Below are positions 1 to 11,124 of a DNA stretch of 46,703 nt, piece by piece. Source of the stretch: Didymodactylos carnosus (taxonomy: Eukaryota > Rotifera > Eurotatoria > Philodinida > Philodinidae); assembly GCA_905250885.1 (NCBI GenBank), contig CAJNOQ010000560.1, positions 1-46,703 of the forward strand. Direction: 5' to 3'. A program made the position numbers and the translations under genes. Each line of letters starts with the position of its first letter. Positions within the stretch are counted from its first letter, which is position 1. The notes beneath the pieces are model-generated. The model was given only the letters and a program-made list of their open reading frames with translations, was not told where the DNA came from and searched no databases.

Positions 1-1130
1 AAAAAAACACCTGTTCTTAAAAATGAAGAAAAAAGAAAAAACATATTTACACTTTCAAAATACATCTTCACATAGTCTCTACCTCCTTCCTCCTTCTTCA
101 TCTTCACAAATACTTCCAACTACTATCACTATTTTCAACGGCACATGACATTTCGCCATGGCGAATTGTCTTTTGGCGAATCGGTTTTTTACAGTTTTAG
201 TTGAGTTTAATACTGTGGTTTAAAACTTACCTACTTTGAACTTTACTTCAAAACCTAGCGGTTTTTCGATAAAACGTACCCACTTCAGTATTTTGAAATT
301 TTCTCTCCCAAAATTTTTGAAGTCTTAAAAATCAGTTTTCTATACTCAATTCGATGCGTTCTATCCAGCCCCAGGACAGATATTCGGTGAGTGGCGGTGA
401 CATTGAAATTGTATGAAACATACGTAGTCAGTAACGCTGAATTTGATAGTAATGCTCATTTTTGAAAAAGAATTCCAGAACATGGGTTTACGCTGCGAAT
501 TTCAGAGGTATGACTTGGTTTTCCAGAGATCTCCGAGACAGCCGACTTTTATAGAATTTTTGGAAAACTCATCTGTTACATAAAGATGTGACGACGTCTT
601 ACCTATCAAACTGCAAGTCTCTAGCTATTGCTAGTTAAAAGTTATTTAGAAAATGGCTTTTGTGCGCTCAGTAATAAACGTCTTACGAATCCAATATTTC
701 TAAAAATGGACTAACATAACTACTAATTAGTAACCTTTCGGGAAAGCAAGAACCGCGTTTCGTAGCGCTTGAAAATCTCTATCAAATGATAGATTCATGA
801 TCTCCAACAAAGAGGTAACTTAGAAATAAATATGTAAGGCATCCGGGTGACGCTAATAAGCATTAATTAACCCTTATTAATTATAATCTAACATCTTAAA
901 AAAAATAATTTTAAAATTTTTCTTTTATAAAACTATGACCATAGATCATTGTCTCTCAAAGTATGCAAGAATGACGCTTCTACAATTATTTTTGATCGAA
1001 CTGCAAGCTCTCCAAAAGACGAACCGACAGTTCAAATTTTAAGTGCCGACAGTTACTCCTTTCTATGTAAGTTGCTTGTGCGAATGGAATATAAACAGAA
1101 ATGCACCCGATAAATAACAGGATTCGCACT
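1..1130. other. Non-coding stretch
   Basis: No open frame of useful length and no recognised domain was seen on either strand. The only notable signal is a cluster of TTTCGCC/GGCGAA motifs at about 151-182 (TTTCGCCATGGCGAA). These match the palindromic motif that recurs at 45.2-46.0 kb, so a scrap of the same repeat family probably lies here. Confidence 0.5.
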
Positions 1131-1137
1131 GGTACAC

Positions 1138-1261
1138 CCAAGCAAAAATATTCTTCTTTTTATCTATCATGACGTTAGATTTTTGACACATTTCGCTTTG
1201 GAACGCTAAATGTTCCAGAAATCTAACTTTTAGCTAGATCTAAAAATTTCTTTTTGCTTGG
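1138..1261. mobile_element. Short inverted-repeat element, CCAAGCAAAAA ends
   Basis: This 124-bp segment begins CCAAGCAAAAA and ends TTTTTGCTTGG, a perfect 11-bp terminal inverted repeat. The interior is also partly self-complementary (TTAGATTTTT against AAATCTAA). The same end sequence bounds elements at 38077-38404 and 38437-38514, so it is a family of small non-autonomous elements (MITE-like). No target-site duplication is clear and no coding sequence is present, so the superfamily cannot be assigned. Confidence 0.6.
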
Positions 1262-3060
1262 ACGGCTTTGATACGGATTCATTTAGGAATGGAACAGAAC
1301 CTGTTTTCAATGTTGTGATCGAAACCATTTTCAAAACTCTGAGATAGTGACTACCACCACCCCTAGCTGATCATTACGAAGCCTTTGAGCTAAGCCGTCG
1401 AACTGTACCCTCGTTCACAAAAAGCTATGCGCAAATTCGAAAGATCCAAGTTCTGTTCCTCTACCATAACCGCACCGTAACCTGCAGCAAACATCACGAA
1501 TCTAGTTTAACGGACTATGCTCGAAAATGGCTCTGCTAGCTTGCAAGAATAGGTACCAATAGTGAAGATCAAGAAGCTAAGCCTCTGACAAAAGTAAAGA
1601 GATTTTCTTAATGGTCTTTATTATTTTTATTTTGAGTGAGACTATTTGGTGCAAGAGAAATGGTGATCAGCTTTCTTATACAACTGACTTTTCTATTCTG
1701 TTGATCAGGTGGACTTTGTCAACCCTAATGTCGTAAAATAACTTAATAATTGTACGTTAGCATACTTGACCTGACCTTGAGGATTTTGAACCGAGTAACC
1801 GCCGATATATCGCCATAAAGGCATTGATAATGGTACATATCATGATACCTTCATTGTTTAGCGCGATTAAGTCTACGTCGCGATCTATCAGATAGATTGC
1901 GATGTAAGTTATTACCCCGTTATCTCTATGATTTATCGGAATGCAAAACAATGTTTCGTTCGGCCACGATAATATTTATCAACCAACATCGCGATATTGA
2001 TTCGTATCGCGTTAAAGTGTAGAAATATCCAAATAAAAGAAGTAGTTAGATAGATGGTAATGCCTTTTTATTGGGATGTATCGCGATATGCATGAATTTC
2101 GCGATATCCTACTGTTTATTACGATTAATTTTTTATTGTTTAAGTTTAAATATCTCTTCATACACTTACCACGGTTTATTTTTCTTTTCTATTTCTACCG
2201 AAGAATGATGAATCATTGTCAAAAAATGTTTAACTGAAAGCTTTTGTAAGAGCGTAACCTACGGTGGAAAAGTAACTGGACAAAATGTCTCATCATTTTA
2301 CTTGCAATAAAATGCATTTCGGAAAAATGAAAAAAACCTGTTAAGATTAAGAGCTTTCTAACTGTGTGTTCAAAACTTTTCTATCGCTTTTAGTCTCCTC
2401 AGAATGAACGAATCTTTGCTATGCCCTAAAAATTAAGTTTGTAAAAAAAGAAAATCTAGTCTTTTTCGACCAATGTATGTCATGGGTTTGACAAAATCAA
2501 AAAGCAGGAAAGGTCTCTAGTGGATAACCTTTTTTGCCCTTGCTTTCTGCAACAGAACACAATAAAAAATGTTCCCCCGGCCAGATGGAAAATATTTTTT
2601 TCCATAGCAGGAAAGTGTTGTGACCTCCTTTTACCCCATCGTGCAGCCCGCTCAGTACTTGTATTCCTTATATAAACTTTTTGTAGTACATTACTAAAAC
2701 GTTTTGACGGATAAGACTATAGAACAGACAATTCCCTACACAATAAGATGTTAAAACAAGATACACAGCATAACGGTCAGAAATTATTCGCGTTTTTATG
2801 AACATCATTTTTTACCCAAAAAGGATTTCGGGAAAAACACAAGTTTTCACAAAGCAGGCTTTTGGTCAAATTAAAAGTTTGACTAGTTTTTGTAATGCAA
2901 AAATACGAACTTATAATTAGCAGAGAAAATTCTACTGTATAAACTGGTAAGTAATCCAAAGTTTAATCTTTCAATTTGAAGTGGTTATTTATCAAAAAAT
3001 ATCCAAAACTTTCATCGTTACAGCCTAAATTTTTGGTAATTGTGACGGTTAGAGATGTCG
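1262..3060. other. Non-coding stretch with a degenerate palindromic repeat
   Basis: No convincing gene was seen. Between about 1797 and 2110 the sequence is rich in TATCGCGATA-type palindromes and has loosely complementary ends (CATAAAGGCATTGATAATGG near the left, GGTAATGCCTTTTTATTGGG near the right). This suggests a decayed inverted-repeat element of the kind seen more clearly at 5874-6120. The remainder is plain AT-rich sequence. Confidence 0.4.
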
Positions 3061-3134
3061 ACCAGGTAGCTCAGTGGTTAGAGCACAGACACGGAATGTC
3101 AAGATCCTGGCTTCGAATCCTAGTCTGGTCACAC
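3057..3134 (+). tRNA. tRNA-like sequence, probably a pseudo-tRNA or SINE head
   Basis: The sequence folds roughly as a tRNA. A 7-bp acceptor stem (GACCAGG with TCTGGTC, one G-U pair) encloses a D arm GCTC-AGTGGTTA-GAGC that also serves as a good A box, and a B-box-like GGCTTCGAATCC. A T-run just after the 3' end (near 3135) could terminate RNA polymerase III. Against function, only three base pairs (GAC/GTC) hold the anticodon stem, position 33 is C rather than U, and the T stem has a C-C mismatch. I therefore give no isotype and regard it as a decayed tRNA or a tRNA-derived SINE head. Confidence 0.45.
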
Positions 3135-3190
3135 ATTTTTCCTTTACAGTAATAACAAAGATTCGCTCACTCACTGCCAGAAGGCTAAAG

Positions 3191-3975
3191 CACAATGGGC
3201 ATTTTTCTATAGAGCAGGTGGACATATGCTGTAGGAGTGGTATGAAAGCCTATAAACACGTTCTTCTATAGGTTTTCGAATATGCTCTTTCTAATGATGA
3301 GATTTTCAGTACTCAAAAGTAATTCCTTATGGGTTTTCTAAAAACCGGATCTCTGTAAAACCCTTAAAAAATATTTTTGCATTTCGAGAACCTCACTATT
3401 CGCAAGATCATATTCGAAAACCTATAAAAAATGTGTTTATAGACTTGTGTACTATTGCTAAAGTAAATATCCAAATTTCTAAGCAAAATTTGCTGCTGAC
3501 AAGCTTTCAAGTCTATAACTCAGTTTGATCGAAAATATTTCTGCAGAAAAATTAAAAAGCTATACACCATTCGATGCAGTTTTTCACGGTGATTCCGAAT
3601 ATGGCATTATTTGTAGGAAAAAGTGCTTTGATGAGAGAGAAAAATGTGAAATACGCAAAAACCCCTTGGGATTTTGAAAAACCCGTAAAACCTCCGTGGA
3701 AAATATGCGAAATTTTGAAGACGTGCTAGTTCTGAATATCTGCTTTGAAATCGCGTACCATAATTGAGTAAGCAAAGAATCTTTATTTCGTATGTAGTAA
3801 CGATATCCGTAATCGGTTTTGTGTACCGTGATTTCTCGTCGTAGGAACCATTTTCAAAATATACATTTATATACCATTCGATAGCCTTTTGAAAGGCCTA
3901 CATTTTCCACTATTTGTATTTGAATTAGGAGCAACTTCGATTTTTCACCTAATTTCCACCTGGATGCCCACTGTG
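3191..3975. mobile_element. Non-autonomous DNA element, Transib/RSS-like ends, copy A
   Basis: This 785-bp element begins CACAATGGGCAT and ends ATGCCCACTGTG. The flanking bases are TAAAG on both sides (3186-3190 and 3976-3980), a perfect 5-bp target duplication. The outermost heptamer CACAATG/CACAGTG matches V(D)J recombination-signal heptamers and the ends of Transib elements, which also make 5-bp duplications. There is no transposase frame, so it would depend on an autonomous relative. The superfamily is inferred from the ends and the duplication only. A related 984-bp copy lies at 13381-14364. Confidence 0.65.
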
Positions 3976-3980
3976 TAAAG

Positions 3981-5873
3981 GCGACAGAATATTTCTGAAC
4001 GCATAATTAGAAAGCTCCCGAAGTATACATTCAAAATAACTATTTTTGATATTCTCGGAACGTGCTCTACCATAAGAAAAATGGAGGAACATTTGTCCAG
4101 TTATTTTTGCATCGTACGTTACATCTTTTCCTTTTTTTACACGAAACAAGTCCATTAATAAACTCTCTTTTATTATTCGTTCGTTGTATTAGATTCAATC
4201 GTCAACACTTTTGAGTTCCAATTATTATTATGTCCCTGCTGAAATGAATGTTGAGCAATTCTCGACAAGCCTTGTCAACTAAGGTTTTATTATGTCCACC
4301 TTCTCGTTTACAGATTCCTCGACTAGTCTGACTAATATACATTCCATCACAATCATAGCAGTCATACCTATATACCACTCTTTTTGAATTTTTATTTTTC
4401 TATCTAAATGTTGAGCTGAATATATGCGACAATCGGTTATCAGACTTGTCTTCAAAAATTGCCTATTTTAACGGGTGTTTGAGAATAGCCCGGAGTTTTT
4501 TATTTAAAGTCAACGTACATATTCCATAATAAGGAGCATTAATAAGCACTTTTTTCACATGTTTATTAATAGCCAGATTTTTTTGTGTTAATTTAACTAA
4601 TTTTACACCATTAATCACATTACTTATCAACAAATTCAAAAGAATATTTCATATTTAAAAGATTCTTTTGAATTTGTTGACAGACTTAATTTAGAATTAG
4701 AATTAGTTGTAACATCTTGTTAACTCAAGAACAAAAAAAAAAAGAGAGTATTTTCTTTGTCATTACATGACAATTTCTTTCGTGACACCTTTTTGCATGA
4801 TATCAACATAGAATAATCAATTTATTACATATAGTGCATTGAGTAGTATTTAGTTTACAATCCTTTATATGCTGAATAGCTCGTTTATACCTCGAGCAGC
4901 TTCTTTAATTAGTACAATTTGTCTTATTTCTCCGACAATTAAGGGATCGTTTTAAAATATATTCCGATCGGTCTCTATTCCGCAACTATTTCTGTATTAT
5001 GCTGTTATACAATATTTCATTTTATAATAATTTTTACGTAGATGTATACAGAAACTTCGAATGATATAATGGGAATTTATGTTCTCGATTTCGTTCTGGT
5101 TCAAAATTAAAGCTTAAACCAAAAACAAAACACAAAAATACAATAAAAAATATACATTGAAGGATAACAGCGAGTCATTGCACAACTTCAATCATTGTAC
5201 AGAATATAGGAAAAAACAGCGAAGTTGATTTTTGCAGTTCGTCTGCAAAGATCAAGTTCGTATGTTTGATCTTAGCTTCGTGCAAGGATTGATTTTGTGT
5301 TTTGATAGTTTAAACTTCAGAATGATATAATGGGAATTTATATTCTCAATTTCGTTATGGTTCAAGATTAAAGCTTAAACCAACTTCGGCTTTTCTTCTA
5401 ATTGATTTGATTACTTTTTCAAAGACGATTAACCGCTGTGTTTCAAAAGATTATTCTTTTATCAACCCATCAGAAAAACATATACTTTTCTTTTACAGTT
5501 TATTCTACTCTCATACTATTTAAACTTCCTTATAAGAGAAATTTTTTTATTTTCTATTTAAAGAATAAAATAAGAAATTTATATTTTCATCAAATGTTCA
5601 CCTTTTACATATTCAAGGAAGAGAGTGCACAGTCTAAGCTTATTTCATATTGTACCAACGTCGTAAATTATAATTACATTAACTAGAGAGGGCTCATTTC
5701 CATTTTTTGTTCAAGGTTGGTACAGTATGGAATAATTTTCAAGTGAGCACTCTCATGATGAGATGAACTTTTGATGAAAATATAAAATCTGTTCTTTTCT
5801 TGTTTTATTCATAAAACATTTAAAATGTTTTTCTTTTATATATTCAAGGAAGAGAGTGCTCACGCACATTTAC
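3981..5873. other. Non-coding stretch with small repeats
   Basis: No gene was seen. A 19-bp inverted repeat (TCAACAAATTCAAAAGAAT at 4627-4645 and its complement at 4662-4680) makes a hairpin. A direct repeat of about 70 bp occurs at 5052-5122 and 5313-5384 with a few differences. GTGAGCACTCTC at about 5742 and GAGAGTGCTCAC at about 5852 form a spaced inverted pair. A second copy of the phrase TATTCAAGGAAGAGAGTGC lies near 5610. All of these look like fragments of small mobile repeats. Confidence 0.5.
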
Positions 5874-6120
5874 AATACATTTATCGCCATAAGTGTTTGT
5901 TTTATGGAGGCGGTCATGGAGTTTCTGTACCTACGGCGATAAATATTTATCGAACAAAGTAACCTTTTTAATTGCCATAACGTTGTTACCACGATTTATC
6001 GATGAATAGTTTTGATCGTGACAATGAACTACTTTATCGAAATAAAGTACTTACCGCCGAAACTGCAAAAAGTCCGTGATGGCCTTGATAAAACAAGCAC
6101 TTATCGCGATAAATATATTA
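5874..6120. mobile_element. Inverted-repeat element with TTTATCGCCATAAGTG-type ends
   Basis: The left 85 bp and the reverse complement of the right 85 bp align with scattered differences (TTTATCGCCATAAGTGTTTG against TTTATCGCGATAAGTGCTTG). This gives a 247-bp non-coding palindromic element with GATAAA motifs throughout. TA-rich flanks make a TA duplication possible but not demonstrable. A more decayed relative may lie at 1797-2110. Confidence 0.55.
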
Positions 6121-6542
6121 GAAATGTCCATATGGGTGATTAATGCTATATGCACATTTTAGTTCAAAAACAACTTGATGTTCATCATCTATTCTACAAT
6201 TGAAATCGATTGATATATGGTACACGGTGTTTCTAAACAAAAAAGGTCCTTAGAAAGATGCATAGAGTCCTGCAAAGTTAGAAATATTCTTCGAACTATA
6301 AACGTTCACAATTGCGTTTTTGTATGTAGTAGAGACAAGCTGATTTTCTACAAAGATTATTTTTTTTTTGATAGTTATCATTATAGATTTGCATAATAAA
6401 TTCTGCGTGCATTAAATATTCAATAATACTTTTACAATTTTATTTTTGACTTAAAATAAAGAAAAAAGAATTCCATTTCCTTAATGTTTTGATAAATCAA
6501 AGATTCTTGTGCTTTACTTTTTAGCATATTCTTTGTAGTCTG
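6121..6542. other. Upstream non-coding stretch
   Basis: AT-rich sequence without a frame or repeat that I can identify. It would contain the promoter of the downstream chitin-binding-module gene, but no specific element is recognisable. Confidence 0.4.
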
Positions 6543-7573
6543 ATGGTGCAAAAAGTGTGTTCTACTATATTATGTATTTTATGGATGACTATGATTCCAG
6601 TCCATTGTTTGAGACTGGGATCCATCACTAATAGTAGTTTAATAGCAGGCAATATTACAAACATGCATAATGGATCATGTCAAAACTGTATTTGTTATGC
6701 ATTTAATTCTTCATCATCGTATATGGGCTTGAACTGTTTTAAGAACAATAATTCATGTTTATTATTCCTCAACTATTCTTCTACTTGTTCCATGCAATCG
6801 AATGTAAATTCGACATTTTATTTTATTCAATAACCACAATGTCAACCAGAAAGTAAGCAACCGATACTATTTATAACTTAACCATATCGATTTCATTAAG
6901 CAGAACAGCTCTCTGAAGGCTACCTCAATAAATGCGGTGAAGTGTTTGACCAACCGAAGGAAAAAAAGATGAACATTTGCGGTTGTGAGCTTTTCGATTT
7001 TTTACTACTAACAACAAGGGTATCAGCAAAGGTTTTCGGTCCAAGATACCCTCCCTATTCATTGATTTAGTTCCTATCACATCAGTACGATTAATTAGGA
7101 CACTAAATCCGCTTAGTAAATATAAATTTTCTATGTCCAGATGTCCTTACGTCCATTTCTTATATATTCTATTTACTTAACTTCAAGCAACGTTAACTGC
7201 ATCTGGGACATGCTATGTTGCTTGGGACCCCAATGCTGTTTACAATGCTAATGATAACGTTAGCTACGGTAATATAAACTATATGGCCATATTTTACAAT
7301 ATTAATAAAAATCCTTCGACGAATAACGGTGTACAAAACTCAGGCAAAGAATGGCTATTACTAAGCCCGTGCAATGGTACAAGAGAAATTCCAGCTCCAT
7401 GTGCTACCGCATGGAATAATTCAGCAACGTACAGCATCGGAGGTACGTTGGTTAGTTTCAATAATCGTAACTATGAATCTACTAATTATTCACAAGGTTT
7501 CAGTCCAGCTGCTGGTTATGTTATTAGTTATAGCATGGCACAACCCTGGCAATATATTGAACCATGTTATTAA
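6543..7573 (+). pseudogene. Secreted protein with two CBM5/12-like chitin-binding modules, broken
   Basis: The first exon (6543-6852) starts MVQKVCSTILCILWMTMI, a likely signal peptide ending near VHC. A Cys- and Asn-rich segment with many N-glycosylation sites follows. An in-frame TAA at 6831 interrupts it, with 18 more coding bases before a GTAAGC donor. The second exon (7188-7573) joins in the same phase (phase 1) and encodes two tandem modules of about 55 residues: CYVAWDPNAVYNANDNVSYG...EWLLLSPC and CATAWNNSATYSIGG...QPWQYIEPC. Each has the W...Y..G..VS(Y/F)N..Y pattern and ends in PC, as in CBM5/12 chitin-binding modules. The protein would be extracellular and bind chitin or a similar glycan. 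The 335-nt intron is long for this region; a 49-nt alternative ending at 6901 is also phase-compatible. Confidence 0.6.
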
Positions 7574-9389
7574 AAATATGTTTAACATTTTCTCTACTTG
7601 AATTCAACTGTTTATGATTATCAGTTTCTTTCAGGAAGAAAGGTGTTATGACTCAAAATATACTTACTATGATTGAAAACAATATAAATTTACCCGTTTT
7701 CTTAGATACTGATTTATCAATATTTCATCCAGTAAACATTATATTTTTCTATATGAGGCGATAGTATCGTTGAAAGTTGTTTTAGAATAAATTTTCTTAT
7801 TGGAAGAGTAAACGGTATAGACATGACATAAGATTTACAATGGTGCTCAACAGATGTCACATAAGATGCAGAGTATAGTCGCATTTTTTTTAATCTTTAA
7901 CTAACATGTGTTGCCCAATCAAGTGTCTAGGATAGATAAACTCCTATCATATCAAAATTTGAGTAGTTTTTGAGTAGTTATTGTTTATCATTTAATACTC
8001 TCATTGATTATTAATAGTTCTGTTGCAAGAAGACACTGACTATGGATAATAGCAGCCTTTTAATTTTATTTTCATTTCTGTTTTACATACATTGTCTCTC
8101 AGCACCATGGTCCGAAGAAAAAGCCGGAAAGTCATGGTAGTTCAGAAAGTTCGTCAAAAATTCAGTTGGCTTTTTAATTTGCATCGAACACTACTTTTTC
8201 ATACGGGCATCTGCGATATTGGTAGCCTTATAACTGAAAAACCAAGCGGTACCTTTTTTTAAAAAAATAACTTGGCATAGAGTACAAGTTGTACTTGGAA
8301 CTGTCAGAAAAACTGGAGGAGAGTACCTTCAAATTTCTTAACTTTTTAATCTTGGAAGTTGACAGAATATACACTAATTTCATAGTGAGTACTATCTTTC
8401 TTTTGGATAAAACGACAAAATTTGTTATTTTCTTCAGTTACTTTATATCACTCTATAGTGTACATAGAAAGAAAGAAAAATAAAAGCAAGGAAAAATGAT
8501 ATAAAAGAGAACCTCGAAAAGCGGCATCGCTGATGTCTACAGGTGAATACAGTATAAGATACCGTGAAACCGACAACGGAGCCCATGGGTCCACAAAACG
8601 TGGGTGTTCCGATAAGATCTTTGCGTCGTACAACGTAATTCGTCGCGCATATTGCGAATATCCAAGTTTCAAAAATTCTGTTTAACATTCTGTCTACAAA
8701 AAAAACATCAAATTTTGAAATAAAACATGTTTGTTACGTTCGTCAACAAAGTGGAAGAAGACGATTATCGAAAAAAGAAATGGGGTGTTAATTCCTGTAC
8801 TAAATATCATAGCATACATTTTTTGAATTTTATGGAAATTTGATAAATGGCAGGCAAATATAGTAACTAAACATATTACGTCTAGAGAAATCGAAAGTAA
8901 ATGTAGTAAACAAAGGGATATGGCGTGAAGATGTATAATAAAGATAAAAAACCTTTGCAGGGCAGTGCGATACTAGGGCTAAAATGTGAAAGTTCTCAAA
9001 ATTTAGATATATTATTGTAGGTGGTTAGAACTTATGTAGAATATAGAATTATAGAAGCAATATCTCATCTACAACGTTGAACAAGTGTCACGAAACCGAG
9101 ATGCCTGGAAAACTAGTGTCTAAGTTAGGAATTTTACATAGTAATCTATCGATTTTTTTTCATAGATAGATAGTTCAAAGTGTTCTCTACAAAATAAGAT
9201 CTAACTAGAAGTTTCATTTTGCTTAGTCTGGGAGCTTCGAACGTTTTACCCGAAGCCTTGCAGTATCTCTATCCTTCGCTCTCCGACCACGCTGGATCTC
9301 CTGACAATGTTAGTTTTCAAAACAAAACTCAAGAACTGAGTGAAAATCGATACGATGAAATAACCCTTTGTCATCTAAAGTAGACCAAG
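7574..9389. other. Non-coding stretch
   Basis: No recognisable domain, tRNA or clear repeat. Open frames here are short, overlap one another on opposite strands and show no motif, so I treat them as chance. Confidence 0.4.
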
Positions 9390-9693
9390 CCTTGCCAATT
9401 ATAATTCAATAGGATTAGATTTTTGAAAAAAGGTTTTGGAACAAAGTTTGTGATAAGTAGTCATGCCCGTGATCCAACGTCGAGCGATTTCAAATTTTTT
9501 GCTTTATTTCTTTTAAAATTTAAAAATTTAAGAATTAATTTAATTAAGTTTTTCAATTTTTAAATTTTAAAACAAATAAAGCAAAAAATTTGAAATCGCT
9601 CGACGTTGGATTACGGGCATGACTACTTGCAACAAACTTTGCTCCAAAACCTTCCTCAAAAAATCTACCCTTATTGAATAATCGTTGGCAAGG
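9390..9693. repeat. Large 304-bp palindrome (foldback element)
   Basis: The left arm begins with CCTTGCCAA at about 9390 and is mirrored by TTGGCAAGG ending at 9693. The arms of about 140 bp match closely, including the run TAGTCATGCCCGT.ATCCAACG and CGAGCGATTTCAAATTTTTT. A short AT-rich centre lies near 9540. There is no coding capacity. This is a foldback or MITE-type element able to form one long hairpin. Confidence 0.8.
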
Positions 9694-9827
9694 TTATCTT
9701 CAAAACACTTTTTTTCTCCACGGCAAAATGCATGAGGAAAAAAATATTGTAATTAATTTTTGGCCCCTTTATCGACTTTTCCGACCATATATATAGAGGC
9801 AACGAAAACCACAGCTCTCTAGCTGGT

Positions 9828-10160
9828 TTGGTTCCGGAACTATTCAAGTTACAATCGGGTGCATTGTTCATTGAAATGGATAGTAGTTGTTTCGGAAAAG
9901 AATCTCTAATATTTACTGAACATGTACGAAGGTTATGCAAAAGATTAATATCAAATGTTCAGATGAATTTTGCATTCAGAAAACCATCAACGTTGAAAAC
10001 TATATTTGCACCGATACAAAAAGGTCCGGATTCAACTCGTTCATAAAAGAAATTAATGTATAGAATGGCGTGTGGAAGAAAGAAAAGAAGACGCAACATG
10101 GAAGAAAAGATGGTGACAAATAAGTTATTCGCGAATGAAATTGTGCAAACATTTTTTTGA
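9828..10160 (+). pseudogene. Possible PLE fragment, linker between RT and endonuclease
   Basis: A 72-residue frame includes the stretch NFAFRKPSTLKTIFAPIQKG. It resembles the linker that precedes the GIY-YIG endonuclease of Penelope-like elements, where a basic (F/Y)RKP.TLK.. stretch is common. After a stop at 10044 a second frame reads LMYRMACGRKK, similar to the first half of a GIY-YIG domain (VYK..C..C), but the YIGET part does not follow. The assignment rests on short similarity only. An unrelated decayed gene is the main alternative. Confidence 0.3.
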
Positions 10161-10520
10161 GCAGTAGAAGCTTGTACAGCCATAGTAAGTCTATGGCAGA
10201 TTTTAATGCAGTGTGTCTGAAAGTAAAATCTTGAGAATGGACTCATTCTACAGAAGGTCTAGCTCGCTCCTTCGTCTTCCATGAAAAGGGACTGACTTGT
10301 GTCAGAGATCTGCACAAGAACGGGTGTTTCGTCACCAGCTTTAGCTAACATTCATTTTTTCAAGACGTTTGGATGTGAATTTGCTCTACGTCTCAAATAT
10401 CAAAATTTGGTGCTTTTTTTCTCAGGGAGATGCCAAAGCAAAAACTGCGGATTCTGGTTGCCCATGATCGATTGAGGGATACGGCATATTTATTTTAAAT
10501 GGATGCTTCCAACTTTGATA
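10161..10520. other. Non-coding stretch
   Basis: No gene, tRNA or strong repeat was recognised between the possible PLE fragment and the tRNA-like sequence that follows. Confidence 0.4.
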
Positions 10521-10536
10521 GAAAAGAATCCAGAAA

Positions 10537-10624
10537 AAAAGTCCAAAAGATCCGTGTCCGATTCGAATCGACGACAAAAAAATTCACTTTTTCTGCTGTA
10601 AACCACTGTGCTACCGATCTATAC
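10537..10624 (-). tRNA. tRNA-like sequence on the minus strand (pseudo-tRNA or SINE head)
   Basis: Read on the minus strand, the segment has an A box (GGTAGCACAGTGGTTTACAGC) followed after about 30 nt by a B box (CGATTCGAATCGG) and a tail similar to an acceptor arm (CACGGATC). The middle is a run of A and T with no credible anticodon arm. It is therefore a polymerase III promoter-like relic, not a working tRNA. Confidence 0.4.
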
Positions 10625-10674
10625 TGATGTTCTTTTATTGTATCAAGTATATAGCTTCTTTATTTTCTGTCAAT

Positions 10675-10758
10675 AATATTTAATTTTCTCATCTTATGGC
10701 TTTTCAACTGTTTAACTCAGAAAACAGTAAAAAACCATAAGATGAGAAAATAATTATT
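10675..10758. repeat. Hairpin, about 25-bp arms
   Basis: AATATTTAATTTTCTCATCT and the following TATGG are mirrored by CCATAAGATGAGAAAATAAT. A secondary AACTGTTT/AAACAGT match lies inside, closing on a short loop. It is a compact inverted-repeat structure with no coding content. Confidence 0.7.
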
Positions 10759-10917
10759 ATAAAAAGAAACTATAGGTCTTTACAACGCAAAACTGGTATT
10801 ACATACGTATTCACAGAGTTTAAAATGGATGCACTGAGTTCCAATACACTGATTATCGGATTGAAAAAAAGGTGGGTCATTCTGTATGCTATTAAAACAT
10901 GACTTGCCACTGCTAGA

Positions 10918-11124
10918 ATGATATCATCTGCACAAGCAGAACAACTGGTTCTGTTGGCCCCTTTTGATGATACAAAATCGAAAGTGGCAAGAATGGTGTA
11001 TCCATATGCAACGGACAAAGATGTTTACGTAGCAATTGATGGTGACGCAATTCGATATGGTAGTACCTTAGATAAACCGAAAGAATTTATTCAGGAAAGG
11101 TACATAGGCTACAATGGTCATTGA
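10918..11124 (+). CDS. DUF4476-like exon or short gene
   Basis: The 68-residue frame reads MISSAQAEQLVLLAPFDDTK, then a K-rich helix, then YATDKDVYVAIDGDAIRYGS. The order I-(S/T)-S-x-Q...L...F.(F/D)D..K......P...D......D...(F/Y).S matches the DUF4476 family, a small helical domain of unknown function found in bacteria and animals. The start may really be a splice acceptor, since TGCTAG lies just before AATG. The rest of the gene is not visible upstream. The domain call is made by eye from a short stretch, and the frame could be a relic. Confidence 0.4.
   Translation: MISSAQAEQLVLLAPFDDTKSKVARMVYPYATDKDVYVAIDGDAIRYGSTLDKPKEFIQERYIGYNGH

Noticed and set aside
3057-3134. Functional tRNA gene
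   Set aside because: Position 33 is C, the anticodon stem has only three pairs and the T stem has a mismatch, so a working tRNA is unlikely.
8443-8688. 81-residue minus-strand frame with several Cys
   Set aside because: No motif; an overlapping frame of similar length exists on the same strand and a plus-strand frame overlaps it, as expected from chance.
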